From Peptoniphilus pacaensis (GTDB taxonomy: Bacteria > Bacillota > Clostridia > Tissierellales > Peptoniphilaceae): 64,000 nt of DNA. Under the pieces are notes generated by a model that saw only the letters and a list, made by a program, of their open reading frames with translations, ran no database searches and had not been told where the DNA came from. The stretch covers positions 743,071 through 807,070 of the forward strand of contig NZ_FLQT01000003.1 of assembly GCF_900088125.1 (NCBI RefSeq), in the 5' to 3' direction. Position numbers and translations under genes: made by a program. The first letter of the stretch is position 1. Each line of letters begins with the position of its first letter. Positions 19,947-27,616 of this stretch are shown piece after piece.

Positions 19947-21464
19947 ATGGATACCCACCACGCACAACATTACGATCGCAACCGTCTGAGGATGCATTTG
20001 GTCTTCGGGGGCTTTTTCGTGGGCCTGGCCTCGGGGATGATTTCCGTCTTGTACCGGTTCACCTTGGGGAAACTGGACGATTTGAGAAATCTCCTCTATG
20101 CGAACATGACCCCGACCCGAGTCCTGCTCATGCTTCTCCTCTTTTTCGCCATGGCCGTGGCCATGCACCTCTTACTGAACTGGTCGCCCTTAAGCGGCGG
20201 CAGCGGGATTCCCCAAATTCGCGGCGAACTTTTGGGCAAGGCCGACATCGCTCCGGTGCCCACCTTGATCTCCAAATTCTTCGGCGGCGCCATGGCGGCC
20301 TTCTCGGGCCTGACCTTGGGCAGAGAGGGCCCTTCCATTCAATTGGGGGGCACCTTGGCGAAGCTTCTGGGCAAAATGTTTCACGCCACGGAAATGGAGC
20401 AACGCTACTTTATCACCGCCGGGGCATCCGCCGGCCTCGCCGCGGCCTTTAACGCGCCCCTGGCCGGCGCCCTCTTCGCCCTGGAAGAGCTGCACAAGAG
20501 CTTCTCCCACTTCTTCGTCGTGCCCTGCGTCGTGGCCTCGGTGGTGGCCAACTGGGTCAGCTTCAGCATCTTGGGCATGGAGCCCGCCTTTTCCTTTCCC
20601 ATGAAAGAAATGCTCCCTACGGGGATGATCTGGGCCCCCGTCGTCGTCGGCGTCGTCGGCGGCATCTTCGGCTCCGTCTTTAACAAAGGCCTGCTCTTTG
20701 CAAGCACCCGCATGAAGAAACTCCCCGTCCCTCGCTACGTCGTGATCTTTCTCGCCATGGTCCTTGCCCTCTTGGCCGGGCTCTACAATCCCATCCTTTT
20801 AGGCGGCGGCCACGGCCTCATCGAGCGACTGGCCACCACCGCCGTCTCCGCAAAAATCCTCGTAGGCTTTTTCGCCCTGCGCATGATTTTGGTTTGGACC
20901 GGCTACGGCTCCGGCGCCCAAGGAGGCATCTTCCTCCCCGTGCTCACCTTGGGAGCCCTTATCGGTGCCCTTCTCCACGGCCTGATCTTAGGCGGGGATA
21001 TGTACTATGCCAACTTCCTTTACCTGGGCATGGCCGCCATCCTCTCCTCCGTGGTTCAAGCGCCCCTGCTGTCCATTCTTTTGGTCTCGGAAATGAGCGG
21101 CACCATGCTTCAAATGATTTCCGTCACCACCACCGCCATGGTGGCCTACATCGTGGCCCAGCTTTTGAAAAACGGGCCCATTTACGAATCCCTCTACGAC
21201 AATATGTTCAAGAAAAATGGCGACACGCACCGGGAAGATCAAACCCTGCAATACTTCCTCGTCCCCGGCGATGCCGACTACCTGGACATTCCCCTGAAAA
21301 AGCTGCACATTCCCAATCACCCGGTCATCGCCTCGGTGAAGCGGGAAGATGTGACCTTTACCCCCAATGCGGACACCACCCTGGAAGGGGGCGACGAGCT
21401 TTTGGTCCTCTGCAGGGAAGAGGATTTGGAAGACTTGGCGGATTATTTCGGAGATGTATCATGA
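19947..21464 (+). CDS. ClC-family chloride channel/H+ antiporter with TrkA-C domain
   Basis: A 505-residue membrane protein. All three ClC selectivity motifs are present: GSGIPQIRGE, GREGPSIQLGG (with the gating Glu) and GSGAQGGIFLPVL. Residues about 1-420 form the ClC transmembrane domain. The remaining 80 are a TrkA-C (RCK-C) ligand-binding domain ending with TLEGGDELLVLCREEDLEDL. This architecture is common in bacterial ClC proteins that exchange Cl- for H+ in acid resistance. The start at 19947 follows GAAAGGAG. The stop overlaps the next gene by ATGA. Confidence 0.95.
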   Translation: MDTHHAQHYDRNRLRMHLVFGGFFVGLASGMISVLYRFTLGKLDDLRNLLYANMTPTRVLLMLLLFFAMAVAMHLLLNWSPLSGGSGIPQIRGELLGKADIAPVPTLISKFFGGAMAAFSGLTLGREGPSIQLGGTLAKLLGKMFHATEMEQRYFITAGASAGLAAAFNAPLAGALFALEELHKSFSHFFVVPCVVASVVANWVSFSILGMEPAFSFPMKEMLPTGMIWAPVVVGVVGGIFGSVFNKGLLFASTRMKKLPVPRYVVIFLAMVLALLAGLYNPILLGGGHGLIERLATTAVSAKILVGFFALRMILVWTGYGSGAQGGIFLPVLTLGALIGALLHGLILGGDMYYANFLYLGMAAILSSVVQAPLLSILLVSEMSGTMLQMISVTTTAMVAYIVAQLLKNGPIYESLYDNMFKKNGDTHREDQTLQYFLVPGDADYLDIPLKKLHIPNHPVIASVKREDVTFTPNADTTLEGGDELLVLCREEDLEDLADYFGDVS

Positions 21465-22552
21465 AGCGACTGATCCCCATCCTCGCCCTGCTCCTCTTGG
21501 TGGGATGCAGGCAAAAAACCCTCGACGACCGAGTGATGCTCGGCGTCTTCGAGCCCCAACAAGGCCTTTACGGCGAAACCGGTGCGGACACCTGGCGCGG
21601 CGTGAAGCTCGCCCACAGCCTGCGCCCCGTAGCGGGAGGCAAACAGATCGCCCTGTCCCTTTACGACACGAAGAGCCAATCCTTTGAGGCGGCCAACGGC
21701 GTCAGCGTCCTTTCCGACAAAGGCGCCCTCGCCCTTATCGGCACCTTCGGTACCGACAGCATGAATCGGGCCCGCCCGGTGATCAAAGCGGCGAAAACCC
21801 CCACGGTCACCGGCTCCACCGCCGCCGATTTAAACGACGACTACTGGATCACCCCCGTGTGCATGAACGACAGGGAACAGGCACGGGCCATGGCGGCCTT
21901 TGCCGCAAACACCCTGGGTCTGAGGGACATCGCCATCGTCGTGGACGCGGAAACGGGTTACGGCACCGATCTGGCGAAAAACTTTGCCCAAGCCCTGCCC
22001 GACTACGTCCATAGCTACACCGTCCACTACCACACCGGGGAGACCCGCTTCAGTCGGGAAATCGCCCGACTGAAAAAATACCCCGTCGACGGCATCTACT
22101 GCCCAGGCGACGCCACCTCCGGCGCCTACTTTATTCGCGCCGCGAAAAAAGCCGGCATGAACGTGCCCCTCATGGGCGCCGACCGCTGGGAAAATCCGTC
22201 TTTTAAAGAAATCGGCAAAGATGACGTGGAAGGCGTCTACTTTACCGCCCACTACGCCCGCTACGAAACCTTTAATCAGGCATCCGACGCCTTTCTCCTG
22301 GCCTACGAAAAAGCCTACGACCGCGCCCCCACATCCTACGCCGCCATGGGCTACGATGCCTACAATCTCATCGCCGACGCCATGAACGAAGTGGGCCCCG
22401 ATCGGGCGGCCGTCGCCCGCTACCTGCGCAGGCTCGACACATTCGACGGCGCTTTGGGCATCAACAAACGCCACAAGACGAGGAGCGTACCCATAATGCG
22501 CCAAAAAGGCAAGACCCCCGACTACGTCACATCCGTGGAGGTGGGATCGTGA
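21461..22552 (+). CDS. Orphan type-1 periplasmic-binding lipoprotein (branched-chain amino-acid receptor-like)
   Basis: A 363-residue lipoprotein with signal peptide MKRLIPILALLLLVGC (lipobox LVGC, Cys16). The mature part starts VMLGVFEPQQGLYGETGADTWRG, the N-terminal signature of Peripla_BP_6 (LivJ-like) receptors, and later shows GTFGTDSMNRARPVIKAAKTP and YDAYNLIADAMNEVG. No permease or ATPase of the Liv type is nearby; instead it overlaps the ClC gene (ATGA) and the next membrane protein gene (GTGA). It may therefore act as a sensor or accessory receptor rather than in transport. Confidence 0.85.
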   Translation: MKRLIPILALLLLVGCRQKTLDDRVMLGVFEPQQGLYGETGADTWRGVKLAHSLRPVAGGKQIALSLYDTKSQSFEAANGVSVLSDKGALALIGTFGTDSMNRARPVIKAAKTPTVTGSTAADLNDDYWITPVCMNDREQARAMAAFAANTLGLRDIAIVVDAETGYGTDLAKNFAQALPDYVHSYTVHYHTGETRFSREIARLKKYPVDGIYCPGDATSGAYFIRAAKKAGMNVPLMGADRWENPSFKEIGKDDVEGVYFTAHYARYETFNQASDAFLLAYEKAYDRAPTSYAAMGYDAYNLIADAMNEVGPDRAAVARYLRRLDTFDGALGINKRHKTRSVPIMRQKGKTPDYVTSVEVGS

Positions 22553-23106
22553 AAAACAATCGAGACCTCTTACTGACAGGCTTTCACCTGGCCATCTGGG
22601 CAGGGCTATACAGCCTGGGCTACGCCGATAAAATGCAGATCATGGCCCTGGCCCTTCTCGCCATCGCCTACTTTCTGGCGGAATGGGTGCAAAAATCCAA
22701 AAGCGCCCTTCGGCTCATCGCCCTCTTTTTGGCAAACGGCCTTATCGCCTACAGCCTGCCCGCACTGAAGACCCTGAACGCCGATGGCCTCATAAGCGGC
22801 CTTCTCGTCGTCGCCTACAGCCTCAGCTACTTCTTGCAATTTAACGCCTTCAGAAAAAGCACCTTTCGCCTCTATCCCACGAGACGGAAAAAATGGGCTG
22901 CCGCCATTTACTCCGCCCTGATCTTCGGCCTCGTCTACCTCCTCGCCGCCCCGGAGTTTGCCCTTCCCGGCACGGAGCTCTTCACAGACCTCCCTGGGAG
23001 AATACAGCGCGACCTGCCCATGGGCGGCACTGCAGCCGGAATCTACGGAATCATTTTTCTCTTTCTACCGAATTTAGGCATAACGGGCAATAAAAAACAG
23101 ACCTGA
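22549..23106 (+). CDS. Hypothetical membrane protein, third gene of ClC operon
   Basis: A 185-residue protein with about six hydrophobic segments (LLLTGFHLAIWAGLYSLGY, IMALALLAIAYFLAEWV, LRLIALFLANGLIAYSLP, SGLLVVAYSLSYFLQF, AAIYSALIFGLVYLLAA, and GTAAGIYGIIFLFLP). No family recognised. The GTG start at 22549 overlaps the lipoprotein stop by 4 nt. The last codons and the TGA stop (23104-23106) lie inside the stem-loop of what was the operon terminator, now split by an IS (see finding). Confidence 0.7.
   Translation: MKNNRDLLLTGFHLAIWAGLYSLGYADKMQIMALALLAIAYFLAEWVQKSKSALRLIALFLANGLIAYSLPALKTLNADGLISGLLVVAYSLSYFLQFNAFRKSTFRLYPTRRKKWAAAIYSALIFGLVYLLAAPEFALPGTELFTDLPGRIQRDLPMGGTAAGIYGIIFLFLPNLGITGNKKQT
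23094..23104 (+). terminator. Left half of a terminator split by an IS
   Basis: AAAAAACAGACC before the IS and GGTCTGTTTTTTT after it (24669-24681) would pair as a terminator with loop TGAGAC once the IS and one copy of its AGA duplication are removed. Confidence 0.75.
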
Positions 23107-23114
23107 GATGCACT

Positions 23115-23157
23115 GACCCCCAAAAGTTGGACCAAAAAAATCCAACCTTTGGGGGTC
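23115..23157 (+). promoter_or_regulatory. Hairpin at left end of IS, upstream of OrfA start
   Basis: GACCCCCAAA..GTTGGA and TCCAAC..TTTGGGGGTC form a long stem. It covers the terminal repeat and ends 6 nt before the OrfA ATG, so it could terminate incoming transcription or hide the ribosome site, which would limit transposase expression from outside promoters. Confidence 0.65.
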
Positions 23158-23162
23158 TTTTA

Positions 23163-23747
23163 ATGGCAAAATACAGTTATGAATTGAAGAGGAAAATTGT
23201 TGAGGAATATTTGAATGGACACGCAGGTCATAAAATCTTGGCTAAGAAATACCAAATCGGCGTCTCGCAAATTGAACGCTGGGTCAACAATTACAAACAT
23301 TTTGGCAATGAAGGCTTAATGCGCTCTAGAAATAAACGCTCGTACAGTGTAGAGTTTAAGTTAGAAGCCATTAAACGCTACGAAACGAGCGAATACAGCT
23401 ACCAACAATTGGCCCTTGAACTCGGTTTGACGAATCCGTCCATCATCGCCAACTGGCGCAGACAGTACCGAGAGGAGGGCGTTGAGGGTCTGCGATCACA
23501 TAAGCGAGGGAGACCTGTGACGAAGAATAACGATCGCAATCAAACACCAAAGTCTTCAACAAAGAAGGAGCCTCTTGATGCATCCACACGGGAGGCATTG
23601 GAAAACCGCATCAAAGAATTGGAAGCGGAGAATGAAATACTCACCATTCAAAAGATGTACTTGGAGGAGCTAAGGAGTTTGGTGAGGGAAGAAAAAATGA
23701 ACAAAAGGCGAGGATCGTCGCCAAACTCCGAGGACAATTCCAACTAA
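23163..23747 (+). CDS. IS3-family transposase OrfA
   Basis: A 194-residue protein with two successive helix-turn-helix units: KRKIVEEYLNGHAGHKILAK..IGVSQIERWVNNY (about 8-45) and FKLEAIKRYETSEYSYQQLA..LTNPSIIANWRRQY (about 62-102). A leucine-zipper-like coiled coil follows (ALENRIKELEAENEILTIQK). It binds the IS ends. The ATG at 23163 begins the conserved MAKYSYELK; a longer frame starts at 23127 inside the IR. The OrfA frame runs into an A-rich slip site near 23692-23697. Confidence 0.9.
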   Translation: MAKYSYELKRKIVEEYLNGHAGHKILAKKYQIGVSQIERWVNNYKHFGNEGLMRSRNKRSYSVEFKLEAIKRYETSEYSYQQLALELGLTNPSIIANWRRQYREEGVEGLRSHKRGRPVTKNNDRNQTPKSSTKKEPLDASTREALENRIKELEAENEILTIQKMYLEELRSLVREEKMNKRRGSSPNSEDNSN

Positions 23748-24589
23748 GAAAGATTCTTGCCGCCATCAACTTTCCAAAATCCACCTTTATGTATTGGCAG
23801 AAAAAGTGGAGCGAAGAAGATAAGGATCAAGCGTTAAAGGATGAAATCTTGGCCATTCGGCGTGAACACAAAGACTATGGCTACCGAAGGATCCATCTGG
23901 AGTTGAAAAACCGGGGATGGGCGGTCAACAAAAAGAAAGTTCAACGACTGGTTCAGGTCATGGGCCTTCAAGTTCGTGCTTATGGCAGAAAATACAAGAA
24001 GTACAACTCCTACAAAGGCGTCGTCGGGAAAATCAAGAAAAATCGAATCAATCGACGCTTCAACACCTGCATCCCCTACCAAAAAATTACCACCGACACC
24101 ACGGAATTTAAATACTACGAAGAAGATGAGGCGGGGAAACTTCAAACAAAGAAACTCTACCTCGATCCGTACATGGACATGTACAATCTGGAAATCATCA
24201 GCTACGTCCTCTCCGATCAGCCCAACGGCGTCACCATGCTACGAGGCTTAGAAGAAGCCATCGAACGAACCAACGGCTGCCCCTACCGCCGCACCTTCCA
24301 CTCCGATCGTGGCTGGGGCTACCAGATGACCGCCTATCAAGCCATGTTAGAAGAGCACCACATCTTTCAAAGCATGTCCAGAAAAGGCAACTGCTACGAC
24401 AACGCACCCATGGAGAACTTCTTCAGTGTGCTGAAAAGAGAAGTCTACGACGGCTATGTCTACCGGAGCCGGCAAGAACTTGTGCGGGCCATCGAACACT
24501 TTATCCGCTACTACAACAACGATCGAATCAAAGAAAAGTTAGGAGGTTTAAGTCCGAAGCAATACCGTGAACGCATGAATGCAGCATAG
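23696..24589 (+). CDS. IS3-family transposase OrfB (DDE integrase core)
   Basis: About 297 residues in the -1 frame relative to OrfA. The first ATG is at 23789, but the frame encodes the conserved N-terminal IVAKLRGQFQLRKILAAINF upstream of it, so expression as an OrfAB fusion by -1 frameshifting on the A6 run at 23692-23697 is likely. Catalytic motifs are TTDTTEFKYY (first D), FHSDRGWGYQ (second D) and SRKGNCYDNAPMENFF (Glu). The HTH_21 region YGYRRIHLELKNRGWAVNKK is also present. Confidence 0.88.
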   Translation, partial: NEQKARIVAKLRGQFQLRKILAAINFPKSTFMYWQKKWSEEDKDQALKDEILAIRREHKDYGYRRIHLELKNRGWAVNKKKVQRLVQVMGLQVRAYGRKYKKYNSYKGVVGKIKKNRINRRFNTCIPYQKITTDTTEFKYYEEDEAGKLQTKKLYLDPYMDMYNLEIISYVLSDQPNGVTMLRGLEEAIERTNGCPYRRTFHSDRGWGYQMTAYQAMLEEHHIFQSMSRKGNCYDNAPMENFFSVLKREVYDGYVYRSRQELVRAIEHFIRYYNNDRIKEKLGGLSPKQYRERMNAA

Positions 24590-24810
24590 AAGGAATGTTA
24601 TGTAAAACAAAATCGAGCAAGCGAAATGCTTACTCGATTAAGTCCAACTTTATGGGGTCACTCTAAGACGGTCTGTTTTTTTCTTGCCCACAGAGAGATG
24701 GGGCGTATTTTCTTTTTCTTACTTAGGTTATGTTCTTTCTTTCCAAACGCGGGATGATGGTACTAGCCCTTTGTTTTTCTTTTACTTAAAATATCTTCCT
24801 CTTTCCATCT

Positions 24811-25225
24811 CCCGGGGGCGGGAAAAAGGGCGTTGCGATTCGCCCTTATCCCGCCCCCGGGCCCCCACCCTTTAACCCTAACGCTTTTCTAATGTGCGAA
24901 ACCCTGCGGGTTTCGATTCCTACCGGGCTTCTTCGCTGAAGAATGGCTGTGAATTAGATTAAAAGTCAGAGGTTTAAAAAACATCGCTCGCTAATACATT
25001 TACCCAATTCAACATCTTTCTTCCGCAACACGGCCCAACAGGAATCAAATGCCGTCAGGCATTTGCACTGCTAAAAAGCGTTTTGTGGGTCGAGTGGGAT
25101 GTACAACTATACATCCGTTTCGATTTCGGCTTCGCCTCCTCGAAACGGTGTAAGACTGCATCTGACCTTCCTACGACTCGCGACCCTCGTCGGGATAGGT
25201 CATGAGGGCCCCGGGAACGGGAAAG
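24811..25225 (+). repeat. Composite stem-loop repeat, copy A (uninterrupted)
   Basis: A noncoding mosaic of hairpins. In order: a 51-bp palindrome with loop TTGCGATT (24811-24861); CGAAACC-ctgc-GGGTTTCG (24897-24915); CAAATGCC-GTCA-GGCATTTG-type dyad (25046-25065); GATGTA-caacta-TACATC (25098-25115); CCGTTTCGA/TCGAAACGG (25115-25148); a CGAC/GTCG element near 25176; and a GGGCCCCGGG end. The same modules recur at 52524-52824, 54079-54350 and around 47752/49060. No protein or known RNA is recognised. Confidence 0.75.
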
Positions 25226-25268
25226 CAGAAACAATTTTTGAGCATAAAATAAATGGGAAAGAAAAAAC

Positions 25269-25829
25269 CTATTTTATAAAAAACATACTCCTATACATCA
25301 TCCCCTTAACATACATTTCCTCAAACCGCATCTTGTATCTCCTTCCCCAGGAAGAAAATCGCACATACATCTCTCCTTCTTCCTCCACCAGTTCCGTAAT
25401 GGTCACCCAGTGGTAGCGGAAGGCTTTGTGGGGGTGGTTGGTGTTCAGGAGTGCTACGGGGCGATCGGCTTTCAGCGCGCGGAGGAGGAAGGCTTTGATT
25501 TCTTCATCCGTGGCACGGCGCTTCAGAAATTCTACCTTATAGCCCATGCCCATCATCCCCATGGCCCGCACGAGGATGCGTCCGGCGGCGATGCCCCAGG
25601 GCCGCGGCGGGGCGGCGAGGAGGATCTCGCCCATGAGTTTCAGTGCCTCGCCTTTATCTATCTTCCGCTTCCCTTCGGTGTAGGCGATGAGATTGGCCAG
25701 TGCCGCGATGCCGCAGGCCCGGTCCACGCGATAGGCGCTCCATTTGCCGCGAAGGGCGTTTTGGTCGAAGCCGTAGCCTCCGTCCACGTCGATGAAGTTT
25801 TTGTTTTTTAATGCGGCCAGAGTCTTCAT
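25269..25829 (-). CDS. Papain-like / C39-like cysteine peptidase (stand-alone)
   Basis: A 186-residue protein without a signal peptide. RACGIAALANLIAY (about 38-51) has the form of a papain-like active-site helix with a nucleophilic Cys, and FRYHWVTITEL (about 137-147) supplies the His, followed by RFSSWG, where papain-like enzymes usually have an Asn/Asp-x-Trp-Gly element. Overall it looks like Peptidase_C39-type domains. It is divergent from a heterodimeric ABC exporter 65 bp away. A role in processing an exported peptide is possible but no precursor is visible nearby. Confidence 0.55.
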   Translation of the reverse strand: MKTLAALKNKNFIDVDGGYGFDQNALRGKWSAYRVDRACGIAALANLIAYTEGKRKIDKGEALKLMGEILLAAPPRPWGIAAGRILVRAMGMMGMGYKVEFLKRRATDEEIKAFLLRALKADRPVALLNTNHPHKAFRYHWVTITELVEEEGEMYVRFSSWGRRYKMRFEEMYVKGMMYRSMFFIK

Positions 25830-25894
25830 GTGTACGACCTTTCTATTCGGGTAATTATTATAAGAACAAGTTTTTTTCTGAAAAGGATGGTGAA

Positions 25895-27616
25895 ATGAAA
25901 CAATACATTAAGCCTTATATACCCTTAATCGTGGTCGAAGTGCTCTTGATCGCCCTGAGTATTTTGGCGGATCTCTACCTGCCCCGGCTTATGAGCCACA
26001 TTGTGGACGCCGGGGTCTTGAAGGGCGACGTGCCATTAATTCTAAACAAGGGCGTGGCCATGATCGGCCTTGCCGCCCTCTCCGTCATTCTCATGACCGT
26101 GGCGGGGCTGATGGCGGCGAAGATCTCCATGGGCTTTGCCCGGGATCTGCGCGCCGGGCTTTTTTCCCACGTGCTCTCTCTGGATTTTCCCTCGTTTGAA
26201 ACCTTCGGCGCCCCTTCCATTTTGACCCGTGCCACCGACGACATCAGCCAGTTGGAGCGCATGGCCGTGGTGGCACTGCGTCCCTTGGTGCGCGCGCCCC
26301 TCATGTTTCTCGGCGCCGCCTATATGTGCGTCACCACGGATGTGAAGCTTTCCGCCGTGATTTTGATTTCGGCGCCCATGCTTCTCGCCGTGGTCATAGC
26401 CATCGCCCGCGCATCCATTCCCGGTTTTCGCCAAATTCGAAAGCTTATGGACGAGATCAATCTGCACTTTCGCGAACGGCTCACGGGGATTCGCGTGATC
26501 CGCGCCTTTCGCAAGGAGGACTACGAAGAACGCCGCTTCGACGAGGTGAACCGCTCCATGCGCCGCACCTCGGAGCAGGTGAACAATTACCTGATCACCA
26601 TGCTTCCCGCCTTTAATTTAATTTTTAATTTTACTGCGGTGGCGGTGCTTTACTTCGGCGCCGGCCGCATCCACGCCGGCACCATGGCCGTAGGGGATCT
26701 CATGGCCTTTATCCAATACGTGGCGCAAATTTTGTTCGGCCTTAGCATGTTTGCCATGCTCTTTGCCATGTACCCCAATGCCAAGGCCGCCTACGACCGC
26801 ATCGTGGAGGTGCTGGATACGCCGCCGGCAAAAGAAAATGTGAAGGCGACGCTCCCCGAGGGCGGGGAAACCTCCCTCGTCTTCGATCACGTAAGCTTTG
26901 CCTATCCCGGGGCGGAGCGGCCCGTCTTGTCGGACATTTCCTTTGAAGTGAAGGCCGGCGAGAAGGTGGCCATTATCGGCGGCACGGGCAGCGGCAAGAG
27001 CACCCTCTTAAAGCTGATCCACCGCTTTTACCACGTCAGCGGCGGCGAAATTCGCCTGAACGGCGTGAACATCGAAGACCTTTCCGCCAAGGAGCTCCGC
27101 GGCCGGCTGGGCTATGCGCCGCAAAAGGCCATGCTGCTTTTGCGTAGCGTCCGTGAAAACATCGGCCTGTCCCACGATACGCCCTTGACCGATGATGAGA
27201 CGGACCGCTACCTTGCCATCGCCCAGGCGCAAGATTTCGTCTACGCCGACGAGGATGGCGTGGATGCCACCGTGGCTCAGGTAGGCAAAAACCTGAGCGG
27301 CGGACAGAAACAGCGCCTCTCCATCGCAAGAGCATTGGCCAAGGAGCCCGAGGTGCTTCTCTTCGACGACGCTTTTTCCGCACTGGACTTTCAAACGGAC
27401 AAGGCCCTGCGCCGCGCCCTGGCGCCTATGACGGAAAAGGCCGCCACCCTCATCGTGGCCCAGCGAGTCATGACGGTGTTGGACTGCGACGAAATCCTCG
27501 TCCTCGACGACGGCAAGATCATCTCCCGCGGCACCCACGAGGAGCTCATGAAGTCTTCCACGGTGTATCGGGAAATCGCCGCCTCTCAATTGGGAGAGGA
27601 GGTGCTCTATGCCTAG
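25895..27616 (+). CDS. ABC exporter half-transporter, degenerate-site subunit
   Basis: A 573-residue TMD-NBD protein: six transmembrane helices (residues 1-310), then an NBD with Walker A GGTGSGKST (about 362-370), signature LSGGQKQR (467-474) and Walker B VLLFDDAFSALD (about 487). The residue after Walker B is Asp instead of the catalytic Glu, as in the degenerate-site subunit of heterodimeric exporters (BmrC/LmrC/TM287 type). Start chosen at MKQYIK with AAAGGATGG upstream. It overlaps the partner gene by 8 nt. It exports drugs, lipids or peptides. Confidence 0.92.
   Translation: MKQYIKPYIPLIVVEVLLIALSILADLYLPRLMSHIVDAGVLKGDVPLILNKGVAMIGLAALSVILMTVAGLMAAKISMGFARDLRAGLFSHVLSLDFPSFETFGAPSILTRATDDISQLERMAVVALRPLVRAPLMFLGAAYMCVTTDVKLSAVILISAPMLLAVVIAIARASIPGFRQIRKLMDEINLHFRERLTGIRVIRAFRKEDYEERRFDEVNRSMRRTSEQVNNYLITMLPAFNLIFNFTAVAVLYFGAGRIHAGTMAVGDLMAFIQYVAQILFGLSMFAMLFAMYPNAKAAYDRIVEVLDTPPAKENVKATLPEGGETSLVFDHVSFAYPGAERPVLSDISFEVKAGEKVAIIGGTGSGKSTLLKLIHRFYHVSGGEIRLNGVNIEDLSAKELRGRLGYAPQKAMLLLRSVRENIGLSHDTPLTDDETDRYLAIAQAQDFVYADEDGVDATVAQVGKNLSGGQKQRLSIARALAKEPEVLLFDDAFSALDFQTDKALRRALAPMTEKAATLIVAQRVMTVLDCDEILVLDDGKIISRGTHEELMKSSTVYREIAASQLGEEVLYA

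Larger units (their letters stand above)
23109..24665 (+). mobile_element. IS3-family element, IS150-like, about 1557 bp
   Basis: Two overlapping ORFs (OrfA, OrfB with a DDE core) lie between imperfect inverted repeats. The left end is TGCACTGACCCCCAAAAGTT and the right end, read inward on the minus strand, is TAGAGTGACCCCATAAAGTT. AGA flanks it on both sides (23106-23108 and 24666-24668), a 3-bp target duplication as expected for this group. It has split a terminator hairpin. The element appears intact and possibly active. Confidence 0.9.
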
